A DNA stretch of 64,000 bases from Trichoplusia ni. Lineage: Eukaryota > Arthropoda > Insecta > Lepidoptera > Noctuidae. The DNA is taken from contig NC_039479.1 in assembly GCF_003590095.1 (NCBI RefSeq), positions 11,904,001-11,968,000 of the forward strand, written 5' to 3'. Below, piece by piece: positions 1-11,600 of this stretch (position 1 is its first letter; every line of letters begins with the position of its first letter). The notes below the pieces were generated by a model. It was not told the origin of the DNA. It searched no databases and saw only the letters and a list, made by a program, of their open reading frames with translations. The position numbers and the translations under genes are program-made.

Positions 1-364
1 ACACAGGTGAAGCTATTTTAGCAACTTCTGTGTGATGAATTGTCACATTAAACTGCTTTTGGTTGTTTGTGATTCAAAAGACTTATCGTAATGCAACTAC
101 TTGCTCCTAGGAATGTTTTTCAGTTAGACCTAGTACAAAATCAGTAACATGATAAATGTTGGTTGAACTACCTAATACATATCAAAATAATTGACGACTC
201 AATTTACCTAACATACCTAAAGATTTTCTGCTTTACTTGGTGATAGTCAACTAACTTCAGTATCAAGACAAACGTCAAAATCATATATTCCACTGAATCA
301 GTTGTTCATATTTTATTAATGGTTGAAAGGCACATCAGAGGATCTTGACGCAAAGCTGCATAAT

Positions 365-493
365 CTATGCTTGACGCCGTCTGTGTTGAGGTCAGACAGG
401 CAGTCACTCCCTGTAAAACACGGGTATTTACTGAATCCTGTTAGACTGGAAGCCGACCCCAAAATAGAAAAAAAGCTAGGATGATGATGATGC
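365..493 (+). repeat. SINE 3' portion (family 1)
   Basis: Contains the string reading 'gactggaagccgac' and ends in a GAT/ATG microsatellite, as does the longer copy at 2641-2975. Only the 3' half is present. It lies immediately downstream of the RPAC2 polyadenylation signal. Confidence 0.7.
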
Positions 494-504
494 ATTAGGT
501 AATC

Positions 505-510
505 TTTATT
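505..510 (-). terminator. Polyadenylation signal of RPAC2 gene
   Basis: AATAAA on the minus strand, about 200 nt beyond the stop codon of the RPAC2 gene and just outside a SINE tail. It is the nearest clear hexamer downstream, so it is the likely 3' end signal. Confidence 0.5.
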
Positions 511-709
511 GATGTTTAGAGTGAGTAGAGTGGCAGTGTAGTAGGAAAAGCAGCAGTGTGCAATACAGATTTAAATCAATTATAGTTCATTGATAGGTAC
601 TATTCTACTAAAAATGGTACAGAAAGCCTTTATCTTTTCAACAAGAAGGAATAAGTGAATTCCTTCTCATTAAAAAAGGTAAATGGATTCTCAAAAATAA
701 TACACTTCT

Positions 710-1489
710 CTAAGTTTTACTAAAATCTTTTACTTCCTTTTGAAATAGGTCTATGGTGTGGTCACAAACTTTTTCAAGGTCTTTTAAACCTCTTTTCAGT
801 ATTTCTAGAGCTGGAGTTTCTCTTGTTTGTATTCTGAAGTGCATCTTGGATTCTGCTGGATGTGGTACAGTGTACCCACAAAAGTCAACATCTTCGCTGA
901 AAAATAATGAGTAGATGTTATTTATTTATTTTAATGGGGACAAAAACATTTGCTTGTTATAAACTTAATAAAAATGAATTACTACAAAAATTAAATAAGG
1001 AGACAGTGTGTTTAATAATTTTGTGTAGCTCAGTTTATTTTTTTTTACTTTGGAAGACCCTTTTCAGGAACTTTTGTTATGTTGTAAGATAAATTAAGTA
1101 ACAATTAATGTATTTTGTCAGTAGAACATTATCTAGATACTTACTATCTATTTATAATACATTTTAAAGCATTTCCTAAAGTATGACTCTCATTTTGAAA
1201 AACATAAGTTCTGCATGTGGGTCCAGAATCTTCATCACCCGGTAGCTGCAAAAAAATATATTTTTATATATTAACATCGCTCATTTGTAATAAAATCCAC
1301 TATATAAGAAAAAAAAAACAACTTAACAGACATCTGAAAATTATTTAAAAGTTATTTACAAGTTTCGTTTTTAGGTTATATTATCATGTGGTAATTTATC
1401 AAAATAATTTAGGAGTAATTAAGCGAATAGTGGATTTTATAAACTAATTAAAAAGATCATATAAATAAACTTACCTCAGAAATCTTCAT
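710..1489 (-). CDS. POLR1D: RPAC2 (POLR1D), AC19-type subunit of RNA polymerases I and III
   Basis: Three exons read on the minus strand: 1489-1475 (first 15 nt, ATG at 1489-1487), 1245-1145 and 896-710 (stop TAG 712-710). All junctions are GT-AG and the joined frame is open, giving 100 residues. The protein shows the family core: TCRTYVF at about 15-21, HTLGNAL at 26-32, then DVDFCGYTVPHPAESK at 41-56 and FRIQT at 59-63, followed by a helical C-terminus. This is the Rpb11/AC19 alpha-like fold that pairs with RPAC1 (AC40) to nucleate assembly of nuclear RNA polymerases I and III. An AATAAA signal lies on the minus strand at 510-505. The frame stays open upstream of the chosen ATG through an apparent acceptor at 1545-1543, so a further 5' exon adding a few residues is possible; the vertebrate protein has a longer N-terminus. 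Identity is clear from the core motifs; only the start is uncertain. Confidence 0.92.
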
Positions 1490-2640
1490 TTGTAGGCTTT
1501 GAAATATAGTTGGGAACACAAAATGCAAACTTGCCTCTCTGGCTGCAAAACAAGTAACAGATGTGTAATAAGGGTGTATATTTCACTACTTGTTTTTCTT
1601 CCTTTGAAGGATCATAAAAATATGCTCTTTTGAATTGGATACACTCGCATTATTATTTTTACGGCATAACAGATTGTCGCTTTCTGTTTGCACCTTGCAC
1701 TATTATTGTTATGATCATTAAATTGACAGTTGTCAGAAAAAAGAATGAAATACGAAGGCCTTGGTAAACGGTCTTTTAAGATAAGGCTTACCATAACCAT
1801 ATATTACGAAACATTTTAAACAGCATTGTGAAAAATTCTGATTGGTCTCCTTCCACCTAAATCTCAATGTGATGACTGCAAATTTGATATTACGCGACTT
1901 TATTTATGTATTTCTTTAAATGTATCCTTTCTTTGAACTTTTCCATTTATAAAGAAAATAAAATATCTGGCAGCTGTAACGAGTTTCAAGCATTGTAAAA
2001 GTGTGCATTTATTAGTTGTGGTGGCATTACAAGTTGACTTTGACTATGATATCTAGCTATGATATTACCAGAAAACGAACTTTGGTCTGCAGTGTTATTA
2101 CCTACAATATTTTTTTTCAATAGCTAGAGGCCCTCGATGTAGTAATAATAATAAAACCGGTTATGAATAAAGCCAACACTTACCTAATCTTCTTTTTTTA
2201 ATAGAAAAACTATACACAATAAAAATCAAAAGCTGAACATATCGACACATTAAACGTACTAAGCTCTTTAAAAAGTGTTCCTAATTCAAAGTAGACCACT
2301 TTCCCGCCTGAAGACTACAGAATTAGTCAATTAGTGGTTTTGCTTTACAGCCTTAGACGGCCTAAAGATCGAACCAAGACCAAATAGACTCGGAATGTAA
2401 AACGATGACGTTATTGCCATCTGTATGCTACCACAACCTTTAGGTAGTATTTGAAAGCTAGATGTCGCTCTATAGAGTGTAGTGCACCGTCTCGCTTGAT
2501 TACCGCAACATACTTGGAGGCGTTTAGGCCACCTGCGCAATTGTTTCTTGAACTGTTATTATATACGCATTCATGCTAGATGCGTCATTAGTTCACAATA
2601 CTTAGGTACCTAATCATTTTGTGTTGAGGTGTCGATGATC

Positions 2641-2975
2641 GATGGCTAGGCTATAACTGCATAAGTGAATCGATCACAGGTTAAGCTACGCTTGACGCGG
2701 TTGGTCCGTAGATGGGTGACCTTTGTCGAAACGAGTTCCTCCGTGTTTCGGAAGGCAAGTTAAATTGTGGGTTCCGGCTGTTATTCATAAATCTTTGACA
2801 GTCGTTACAGGTAGTTAGAATCTTGAAAATCTGACAGCCAGAACCAAGGGGTATCGTGTTGCCCATGTAACTGAGTTGAGGACGTCAGATAGGCATTTGC
2901 TCCTTGTAAAACAGTGGTACTTAGCTGAATCCGGTTAGACTGGAAGCCGACTCCAACATAAATGGGAAAAGGCGA
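2641..2975 (+). mobile_element. SINE, near full length (family 1)
   Basis: About 335 bp starting 'ctaggctataactgcataag' and ending in 'ggaagccgac...gggaaaaggcgatgatgat'. The same body recurs as the 3' part at 365-493, in reverse orientation at 20171-20385, and as a 5' piece near 29208-29250. The 'ggaagccgacccc...gatgatgat' tail is typical of abundant lepidopteran SINEs. Confidence 0.75.
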
Positions 2976-4514
2976 TGATGATAATTATTATACACGTAAA
3001 ACATACAAGGCAAAATTAATTCCAATGATACATATTAGTTAAATCATTCTAAGATTAGATAATAGATATAATTATGTAGGTTCGCAAGTATGAAATAAAG
3101 ATATCTTGCAAAATAATGGGACTTCCGCTCAATTATACCTAAGCATAAAAATAAAACCGAAAGCATGTCTTTTCCTTGGTCTTATAATTAATTCGATATT
3201 ACTAATATAATGTCTTACATTGTTTGTTTCACCGTACACGCAATCCGCGAGCTTCATTCAATTTGCTAGACATCGTTACGCTGAAAGGCTGTATAAACAG
3301 AGTAATGGGTGGTGGTAGGCGAAATTATTAACGGGGCGGTATCTGTGTAGGCTGGAGTAAATCTTGTCTAAGGCCAACTCCAAACGTTGGCTTAAACTTT
3401 GACATAAGATTGGCCCTAACAATTATTCCTGCGTGAGAGTTGACAAATAGGGTATTTAAATAAAAAGTCTAATAAGTCCGCAAGGTAGATAAAAATGGAT
3501 ATCTATATTTTTTTTAATTAATAAAATCAGTGAAATAAATAAAGAAGAAAGCTCGTCAAGGATGGTGAAACGTGCGGAAGTCTAGGGCACTTATCGACAA
3601 AGATTGGTGGGGAAATGTTTAAACAAAATATATCTATCTAATATTTAGGCCGAGTACCTTTGGATTGGTAGGGCTTGGGCCAACCTTCAGAGCCAACCTC
3701 TTGTTTACTCAAACTCCAATATGTGGACTTCGGAGTAAACAAGTCACCTTGCCTAAATGACTTGGATACCAAGTTCATGTTATTTATATGGCCTAACCCT
3801 CTCGCGGTGTCACTAATTAAAACAAATATGAGCCATAAAGCGTTTTGCCACTGCTCTAACAAGTATCTCAAGCAATAAAGTGTATTTTATGTTGTAGGTG
3901 CAATAAATTGAAGTTGTAATCAACTTCTGACAAATAATGTAATTAAAGTGAATGTTACAATGTATGGAGATTCGTAACTAAGTCACACTTCAACTACAAA
4001 ATGTAATTAAGTTAGTCCATGTAATTCGGCAAGGGAAAGGTAAAAATAGCCAATCTTATTTATTTTTTAAACCATTAATGGAAAATATTTCATTTCAACT
4101 GACTTCAAATAGTAGGAGGTTCTCAATCCGTCGGTATTTTTTTTTATGTTTTACCTCAGAACTTCGGTCTGCATAAACCGATTTTGTCGATTGTTTTTTT
4201 TCATTGAACATGAAATAGAAATCACTGATTTATCTTCTACACGGTTGTAAGTTTTTGTTGTTCAAAATATATTATCAGGTATTCTGTACATGTGCGTCTT
4301 AGTGAATTAGTATACTGAGCGGCTTATTGCGCTACCTTACACAATTTGTTGGCACACGCAATACACACGTCCCTGATTAGGCTCCATGTGACTAATACCG
4401 TTGCCTATAACCGACCTATATTAAAAAAGCAACAGTTATGTGACGCCATTTTGGAAACCTAATTGAAAAGATATTTATATTAATTAATAGTTGTAAATGC
4501 TTCTCAGTGTCTGT

Positions 4515-4690
4515 CATATTTTGGACTAGCGCCCCGCCAGCGACTTCGTCCGCGTGGTTAGAAGATATAAGTTATGATTTATACCTGCCCCATTTTTTTC
4601 ACATTTTTCGATTTGGACCAGTAGATCCTGAGATTAGCGCGTTCAAACAAACAAACAAACTCTTCAGCTTTATATATTAGTATAGATTAG
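4515..4690 (+). repeat. Lepidopteran interspersed repeat (family 2), internally deleted
   Basis: Starts 'ccagcgacttcgtccgcgtgg' and ends 'gctttatatattagtatagat', the same ends as 19261-19520, 32054-32319 and 36570-36822. It lacks the central block containing 'agtcgcagcgtgatgg' that those three keep. Confidence 0.75.
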
Positions 4691-5679
4691 TTAGTTAAAT
4701 TAAATCTAAGAACCTACTGATTTTGATGGGTGAGAATATTTCTTTCCAATTTTGTATCTATTTAGCCTATTAAAATTTGTTCGTACTTACCTAGTGTCGC
4801 GACTATTATGAAACGCTTTTATTAGCTTCACCTGTATGTTTGTTTGATTGTTATTAATGTGATAATGTAGTTCAAAGTTTTCATCCGTTTATGCTGCATG
4901 TGTTTTGTTTCTGACGCTACCTATCTCTTTTACAGGTATGCGGAATTATTGTCAGCTGAGCCTCTATGATGTAAGCGGTTTCTTTCTAGGGCTTAAACTC
5001 AGACGGCTTGAGGTAAGCTAGGTTTCATCTAACTAACGGAAGAGTTACAATTTTTACTTAGTGTTGCCAGGTAGAGATCTGAAGAATTTTATATTTTGGT
5101 CAGTCGCGGATGCCAATGCGAATACTCAGATTTTTTTTTATTTGACGCCATGCGTCTATGTCTTGGTGACTTTGGCGACAGTCCCGCCCAAACGAAGCGC
5201 GAGTTAAATAAATAAATAATACCAAATCATAAAGAGAAGACCGAAAATGTGATACATAATTTTATTTCATTTATCCAGTGCATGGCGGACTAGCAGCAAA
5301 AAATGTTACTCCTGCAATATGAAGCTCATCGAAAGGTAAAAAATCGCTATTAGCAATAACAACGTACTGTGTCACCGTATTACTATGAATATTTGTTATA
5401 AATAACTGTACTCACGTGTTGTGCAATAAAGAATGTTCTATAGTCTACAATAAACTGCTTTTTTTAAACTCATAAAGCCTTATAGAAAACAAAAGTCCAT
5501 GTGTCCATTGTTACGCAATACGCAGGTTTATCTAAACATTGTGTTAAATTAGTCAATAGTAACTTGTTTTCAAAATACTTATTCTATTGTATTATCTGCA
5601 TAGATCATGTTTCGTAATGCTAAGTATAGTTGTAAATGAGCGAAAACGGGACAAACTAAGTTACGAAGGTATTACTAGG

Positions 5680-5734
5680 TGCATTCGCTAGGAATTTATT
5701 ATTAACTTGTAATAATAAATTCCTAGCGAATGCA
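5680..5734. repeat. Perfect hairpin, 25-nt arms, 5-nt loop
   Basis: Bases 5680-5704 are the exact reverse complement of 5710-5734, with loop acttg. No coding sequence is present. It may be the fold-back core of a small DNA transposon. Confidence 0.9.
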
Positions 5735-6437
5735 TTGTTCAAGACCACTGGTTTACGACACCTGCCGCTTTGACTGCATAGCTTACGGGCTCGTAAAAAC
5801 AAGGCAGGAGCCGAAAACATTTTAATAGAGATTCTGTCTCTTTTTCTCTAGATTTTACCTGTGCCTATATCTGTAATCAAATCTTGCAAGTTTTTACCCA
5901 ATATTTTCAATATTATAAAGAGATGGAGCTGGGGCCCATTTCCGCTATTTAGAATTGCCGATGAATTTATGGGAGTTTGATTAAAATGATACTTTTCGTT
6001 TTCCTCTAAGCATTTCATACAATAATTGGAAACTCATTGTATTAACAGTGGGTTTTCCGCCCCGTACTGAATTTATCGTCATCGCCTGTTGTAAATAGAA
6101 GAAGTTGAACATAGGAGCTCTGCTATAAAATGACTCGACCCCATCGCATGTCTTTGCACGCGTACCTTGATCTCAAAAAAAATATAAAAAAGAATTTAAA
6201 AGGGTATTTTTTATGATTTTTTTCACACAAGTGACTTATTGCGGTGTGTCAACTTTAAATAAATCCTTTTTTGCTGTTTTTTTCCTTTGTGCCTTATGCT
6301 TTGTTTTTATTAATGTTTCTTGCGTTCTTGTTCCTTAACGAGATACGATGTTTCCACTGAAACAAATATTTTTACTTGGTATTTAACCTCATTTACATAC
6401 TTTTTTTTTATAATAACTATCGTGAGACTGATTCATT

Positions 6438-6555
6438 ATTAAATGATGTAATGCGATCCCGCCGCGTCTGCTCATGATTAAGGACTCCGGTTGGGTCCGA
6501 ACCTAGTCGGGCTACCCCGATAAATACGCGTGAGTAAACCGTTACATCATTTAAT
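6438..6555. mobile_element. Small element with 14-bp terminal inverted repeats
   Basis: attaaatgatgtaa at 6438-6451 is the exact reverse complement of 6542-6555. The interior shares 'tcatgattaaggactccgg' and 'gataaatacgcgtgagtaaaccgt' with the element at 19524-19651, and a partial copy lies at about 58855-58905. It is non-coding and MITE-like. Confidence 0.6.
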
Positions 6556-6715
6556 CATTTACACACTGTTAGATAAAATCATACGCCAAATTCAACGTTC
6601 AAGGTAAATCGCTTTGAAATTTAAATTTGTTTATTTCGATTTGTCAAAAACATTGAACCAACAGCTAAGAATAAATCGTAATAATCATAGTAGGAAAACA
6701 CTCAGAGGTCAATCT

Positions 6716-7098
6716 ATATCTATACTAATATTATAATTACGAAAGTATCCCTGTCTGTCTGTCTCCCTTTCACGTCAAATCTAAAAAACCGATTGTAGTG
6801 AAATTAGGACTTATGCTACTTTTTACTGAAAAAATGGGATGTTTCAAAAAATCATTGACCCCCATTACCACCCGTAATTGGGGGTCAAAGTATATTCAAT
6901 TTTTTTTTTTGGTATTGTCTAAGGCTTCGAAATTTGTTTATTAGTTTATTGTTATTTTTGGGTATTTCGGTTTTAAGGGAAGGTAATAGGGGTTAAGGTT
7001 ACATTTGATCCCTGCTTTCCCACGGAAACGGGAACCATCGCGCGCTGTAAACTGAAATCCACACAGACGAAGTCGCAGGCAACAGATAGTCTATAATA
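6716..7098 (+). repeat. Lepidopteran interspersed repeat (family 3)
   Basis: Begins 'tatactaatattataattacg' with a 'ctgtctgtctgtc' run and ends 'agacgaagtcgcaggcaaca'. The copy at 30920-31150 has the same head and a matching end ('cgggcaaagcagcgggcgaa'). No protein is encoded. Confidence 0.7.
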
Positions 7099-7384
7099 AA
7101 GCCAAACCTGTTTTTAGGTCCACATCCTATTAAACAGCCTTGCGATTTGTCGATTTAAACCAGTAATATAATAATTATGTATACTTCGTTGAATGTTAAA
7201 GTAAAAACTATACGTCTCTAATATTAATTTAAAACATAAGTAATACATAGATACTTGTTGTCAATTTTTTTTCTCATTCGAATTAATTGTACATGACGCA
7301 TGTCTCATGAAAGTAACTTTTTTTTTTAAATTATTAACTACTGCCAAAAAAAGTAGGCAAAGATTGAAGTCAAAGCCATTCTTA

Positions 7385-7530
7385 ATCACTGCACGGATAA
7401 CCGAGTGGTTGGGGTCACTTAGCCAAACCTTCTGAGTGCGACGTGTCGCGGGTTCGATCCCCGCTTAGGACAAGCGATTGAGTGATCCACGAATGCTTGC
7501 GAGCTTGCGCACAATCACAAAGATTAAATG
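7385..7530 (+). mobile_element. tRNA-headed SINE (family 4)
   Basis: RNA polymerase III-type boxes are visible: A box taaccgagtgg at 7398-7408 and B box ggttcgatcc at 7451-7460, followed by a body with 'gatccacgaatgcttg'. The tRNA-like part does not fold into a proper cloverleaf acceptor, so I call a SINE rather than a tRNA gene. Related bodies lie at 25190-25335 and 45530-45660. Confidence 0.7.
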
Positions 7531-8588
7531 CCCAAGAGCGAAAGTTAAAAATAAAACGGAAAAGAAAAATAAAAACAGCAATGGATTGTTTTTTTTTTAT
7601 CTGCTGCTGTAAAATAATACAATTGTAAGGAGTGTTTACAACATAAATTACAATGCAATAAACTATTTATTAGATAACAATAGATTTATTTCCTTTTCTT
7701 CTTTATTTATTGTTGAGATTAGGTGAACATTAATAATAATCATTTCGTATTTGTGGTAACAACATTCAAGACTTACTTAAGAATTATCGAGCATTATTTA
7801 TAATTTAACAGCACTTAATTTACATAATATAACTTAATACTAAAAGTATTTCTCTGTATGTAAATTAAGTTTTTTTCTATGATTTGTCTTATTTATAAAA
7901 GTTTGTAACTGCTTAAAAAACCTTTTTGGATCCTGACCGATTTCGACACGACTAGAGACAGATCAGGCACATTGCCCTCATTATTACGTGCCTTACGAAA
8001 CACGGCAGCTGTGATATTTAAGCACACAATAAAATAAAAAAATCTATAATAATCCTGGCTGTTTGAAACGTATTAGCAGATACATGATAACACATAGTGA
8101 TGTATATCATATAAACATGTGTGGGTTGTGCGATGTATACTGAATACTAATGAAACATAAAGGTTATTAACCCTTCCTTTTAGTTTTAGTATCAATAATA
8201 TTGTTTGCAACGTTTAAACGTTGACTCTTGACTTCTATTCTTATTTAATCTGTTTGCTTTTAATTAACGTAAATTACTTTGAAACTGCCGCTCGAAATGA
8301 CGTAGTAATTATGGTTTAAAACCGCTTGTCAGTTCCTGTATTAAACGGAATATTTTAATTCTATTTTTATTTTAGGGTTGTCTAATATGAAATCATGTCA
8401 GTTTATGTTGACACAAGTAAAAACATTATATATTTATATAGCATATCAATTATTGATATAGATAGTAGAGTGATTTTAATCGTATTTGTAATAATATATC
8501 TCGTTTGCCGAGCCCTACGTGTTCGCGATTTAGTCTGTTACGCATTGACAGCTCATATTAGTTTTTTTTTTTAGTTTGCGGTCGGCGA

Positions 8589-8595
8589 TTATAAC
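8589..8595 (+). promoter_or_regulatory. Possible TATA element of P450 gene A
   Basis: ttataac about 90 nt before the ATG at 8684. Genes B and C carry a clearer TATAAAA in the corresponding region. The leader from about 8622 to the ATG resembles that of gene C (shared 'cgcattttcat', 'ggttgtgtttgt', 'agtaaacatg'). Confidence 0.35.
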
Positions 8596-8683
8596 GCTAA
8601 CCGAGTTCTGGCCAGTCCATCACGCATTTTCATGATCGACTTTGCTGGATACGGTTGTGTTTGTGCTGTGATAATTAGTAAAC

Positions 8684-11600
8684 ATGATTTTGTTATTAGT
8701 ATTAATTGTTCTAGTTTTATTATTAATAGCCTCCTGGATTAGGTTAAACCGGGAGAGCAAGAGGTTTAATGTACGGGGACCGTCGCCACTGCCCCTAATT
8801 GGAAATGCTCATTTGTTTATTGTTAAATCTTCAGGTGAGATACAACATGTCATTTTCTATAACTATAAATTATGCATTCTCTATATAAATGTAGATATAT
8901 CTATTGTTAAATGGTACAACAAAAAATACTAATTCATCATTTACATTTAAATATAGATTTCAATGTAGTTAATTAAATATTATTATTTACTTCTATTATA
9001 CGTTTATTTACCTACATAAAAATGGCTTGAACAAGAAAATATTGAATAAATAATTCAATTAAATTACGAATAATATAAAATGCGTCACAATTTTTATTGT
9101 CATTTCAGTAAATAGAAAATTATGCTTGTATAATAATGTTTTATTTTTTATTTTGTCATTTAAATAAATTGAGTATTTGATTTACAAAAACAGTTTTAGG
9201 TGTGTGTATACCGTATACCGTTTATTGTATGTGTGTGTGTTCATGTATACTTACACATACTTACGTAGTTATAATATGTAGGGAATCAAGAAACCTGTTG
9301 CCAAATCCTTATACGTTGAAGGTCACCCGGCTGGCTACTACACTCGCATTTCGAGTTCATTCCGATGTTACAACTTTATTTACTTAACTGTGTTCTATGT
9401 AGATATAAGTTAATGCTACAATTATTAAGAGTAACATACAAAAAATAAATCCATTCTAAAAAAAATATAAGCATATTTTTTAATTTCGAAACAAATCGTA
9501 GGAGGTTGTAATACTATCATCTTTGAATCTAAGAAGAATATAGGTACTCACATTAATTCGTAGTTGCATGAAGAGCAGTCGTTACTGGAAAAATATTTCA
9601 ATCGAAGGATAATCTGGAACCGAAACGGAAATAATATTTTTCACATATCCGCAACTAACTGGCACATCCCTGGCACTAATTGTATTATTAGATACTCTTA
9701 ATTTTCACATTGTATTGTGACAAGAAAATAATATATTTTTTCACCGGTCCTTTAGGTTTTTTTTCAATAATCGAATCTTAATCCGGGCTTGGGTTACGCA
9801 TAACTTAAAACCGGCCATTAATAATTCACGAACAAAAAAAAAACAAGCATTTTATAAAAATATTAATCACGTGTCGTTAAGGCTAAGTTATTGACCTATC
9901 AGTACCTACACATTGTGATCCCGATACGTTATCAATAATGTACTTTTAATAACAATATGATAGCTACCGATTTTACAAACATTTACAGGCATTAGAATAG
10001 AATAAACAATGTTGTTTTAACAGTCAAAATAATAGCGAATGAAATGGGGACACTGATAGCGATTTTGGCTCGTTGCTCTTTTGTTTTCTTTTTTTTTAAT
10101 GGCAAAGGTTGTTGAACTAATTGGACAATTTTTAATGTATGAACGACCTAGGTACTGAATATGCAGTATTTAGAATCTACTTCTATAGTTAACACAAGTC
10201 ATTTGTACTGAAAATAAGGAAATGTTGAAAAAAAAAACTGAAGCCTGAAAATAATATAACCTAGCTTAAACCTAAATGGTTACAAGAGTGCCATGTAATA
10301 TTTATTAATAAGGTCGCGTTTGTAGTCAGGGAGGATGGAGTGACAGTCACAGTATTTGAAACCTTCCAACCATGTTTTCATTCACACAGAGTATTGATTG
10401 ATCGGAAAGGTCACAGACCCGCCCCCGGTATGCTCCAACCACCTTCCCCTATACGAGAACAAACTTTAAGTTACTTTTAGCACAACCTCAAAAACTAAAA
10501 CTGCAATAAATAAATTAAGATTCTCATAGATAAAAATTGTAACCAAAATAAATGATTGCAAAATAATAACGCTCATTGTGTTCGCTAAATTACACCTTAG
10601 GATGAGTTACTGTAGAGGTCATTCTATTATTGGTGGATTCGCTGCCTAAAATGACGCATTTGTGAATTATCTATAATTAGATATACATACAATATAACAT
10701 ATGCAACAAACCGCGTTTAGAATTGTATTTGACATTTATTTGTAAATACGTAAATGGAAAAAATAAATAATTTAAAAACGCATCGACTCCTAGTATTATA
10801 AAAAAAACCCTTAGTTTTTTATTAACATTCTTTTTGCGAATTACTAATAACTATACTGGGATTAAACTCATAACATAGCCTGTACCTAAGTCAATAAAAC
10901 TCATATTTGCGAATGCGTCGTGTGTGGAACCCGTTGAAATATACAGTAAAGCTGTATTTTTTTTTAATACAGGTTTCATTTGTTTTTTCATTGTCATAGA
11001 AATTAAAGTTTCTGTGAAAAAAACAATAGCCGTCAATCTCACGCACAGATAAATTTAAATATTTGTATTCGGAATAAAATAGGAAATTCGGCGACGCGTG
11101 ACGTGTATTAACGAAACCAACATTACTATTTCAGATTACAAATTGGTCTCGAACTAAGCTAAGCTAGTACAATAAGTACAAAACAACTGATAAACATCCC
11201 CATACATTTTTTTTACAAAAATATTATGAGCAACATTTGTCACTCACTAGCCCTGCATGCCAGTCTCGTGTGGTCGTTCGATCGCTGTATTCAATGAAGG
11301 ATTGCATCGCATTGCCATACACATACACAAAAACACAGGTGACGTAGCACGGCGGATTAGGTTTAGTCATTAAGAGCCTGACACTACCCGTTCAATCACC
11401 CGAGATGTTCACGAGAATTCCCCGCTTTACAAAAAAAGTCGATACTTAAAATGTCCATGTGTATTTCCTTACAAAAAAGTCATACGGTACATTGAGTAGA
11501 CTTAACTAATATTTATCCTCAAATGTTTTCTAACACACTCCTCTTTTTTTGTTTCAGAGTTCTTGAATTTACTTCATAGATTGGCCTTAAAATATGGCGA

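Larger units (their letters stand above)
1546..8587. other. Intergenic, repeat-rich; no gene seen
   Basis: Between RPAC2 and P450 gene A. All open frames here are short (under 80 codons), none has a recognisable domain, and several sit on repeats. It holds a full SINE (2641-2975), a 'gcgacttcgtc' repeat (4515-4690), a perfect 25-nt-arm hairpin (5680-5734), an inverted-repeat element (6438-6555), a 'ctgtctgtctgtc' repeat (6716-7098) and a tRNA-headed SINE (7385-7530). The remainder is AT-rich sequence in which I see nothing. Confidence 0.6.

Noticed and set aside
1612..1800. ATG followed by GT donor (atggttatg|gtaagc) as a first exon of RPAC2
   Set aside because: Joining it to the exon at 1542-1475 gives a stop before the conserved region, so it cannot supply the start.
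7385..7470. tRNA gene
   Set aside because: A and B boxes are present, but the acceptor ends do not pair and the sequence continues into a dispersed SINE body.
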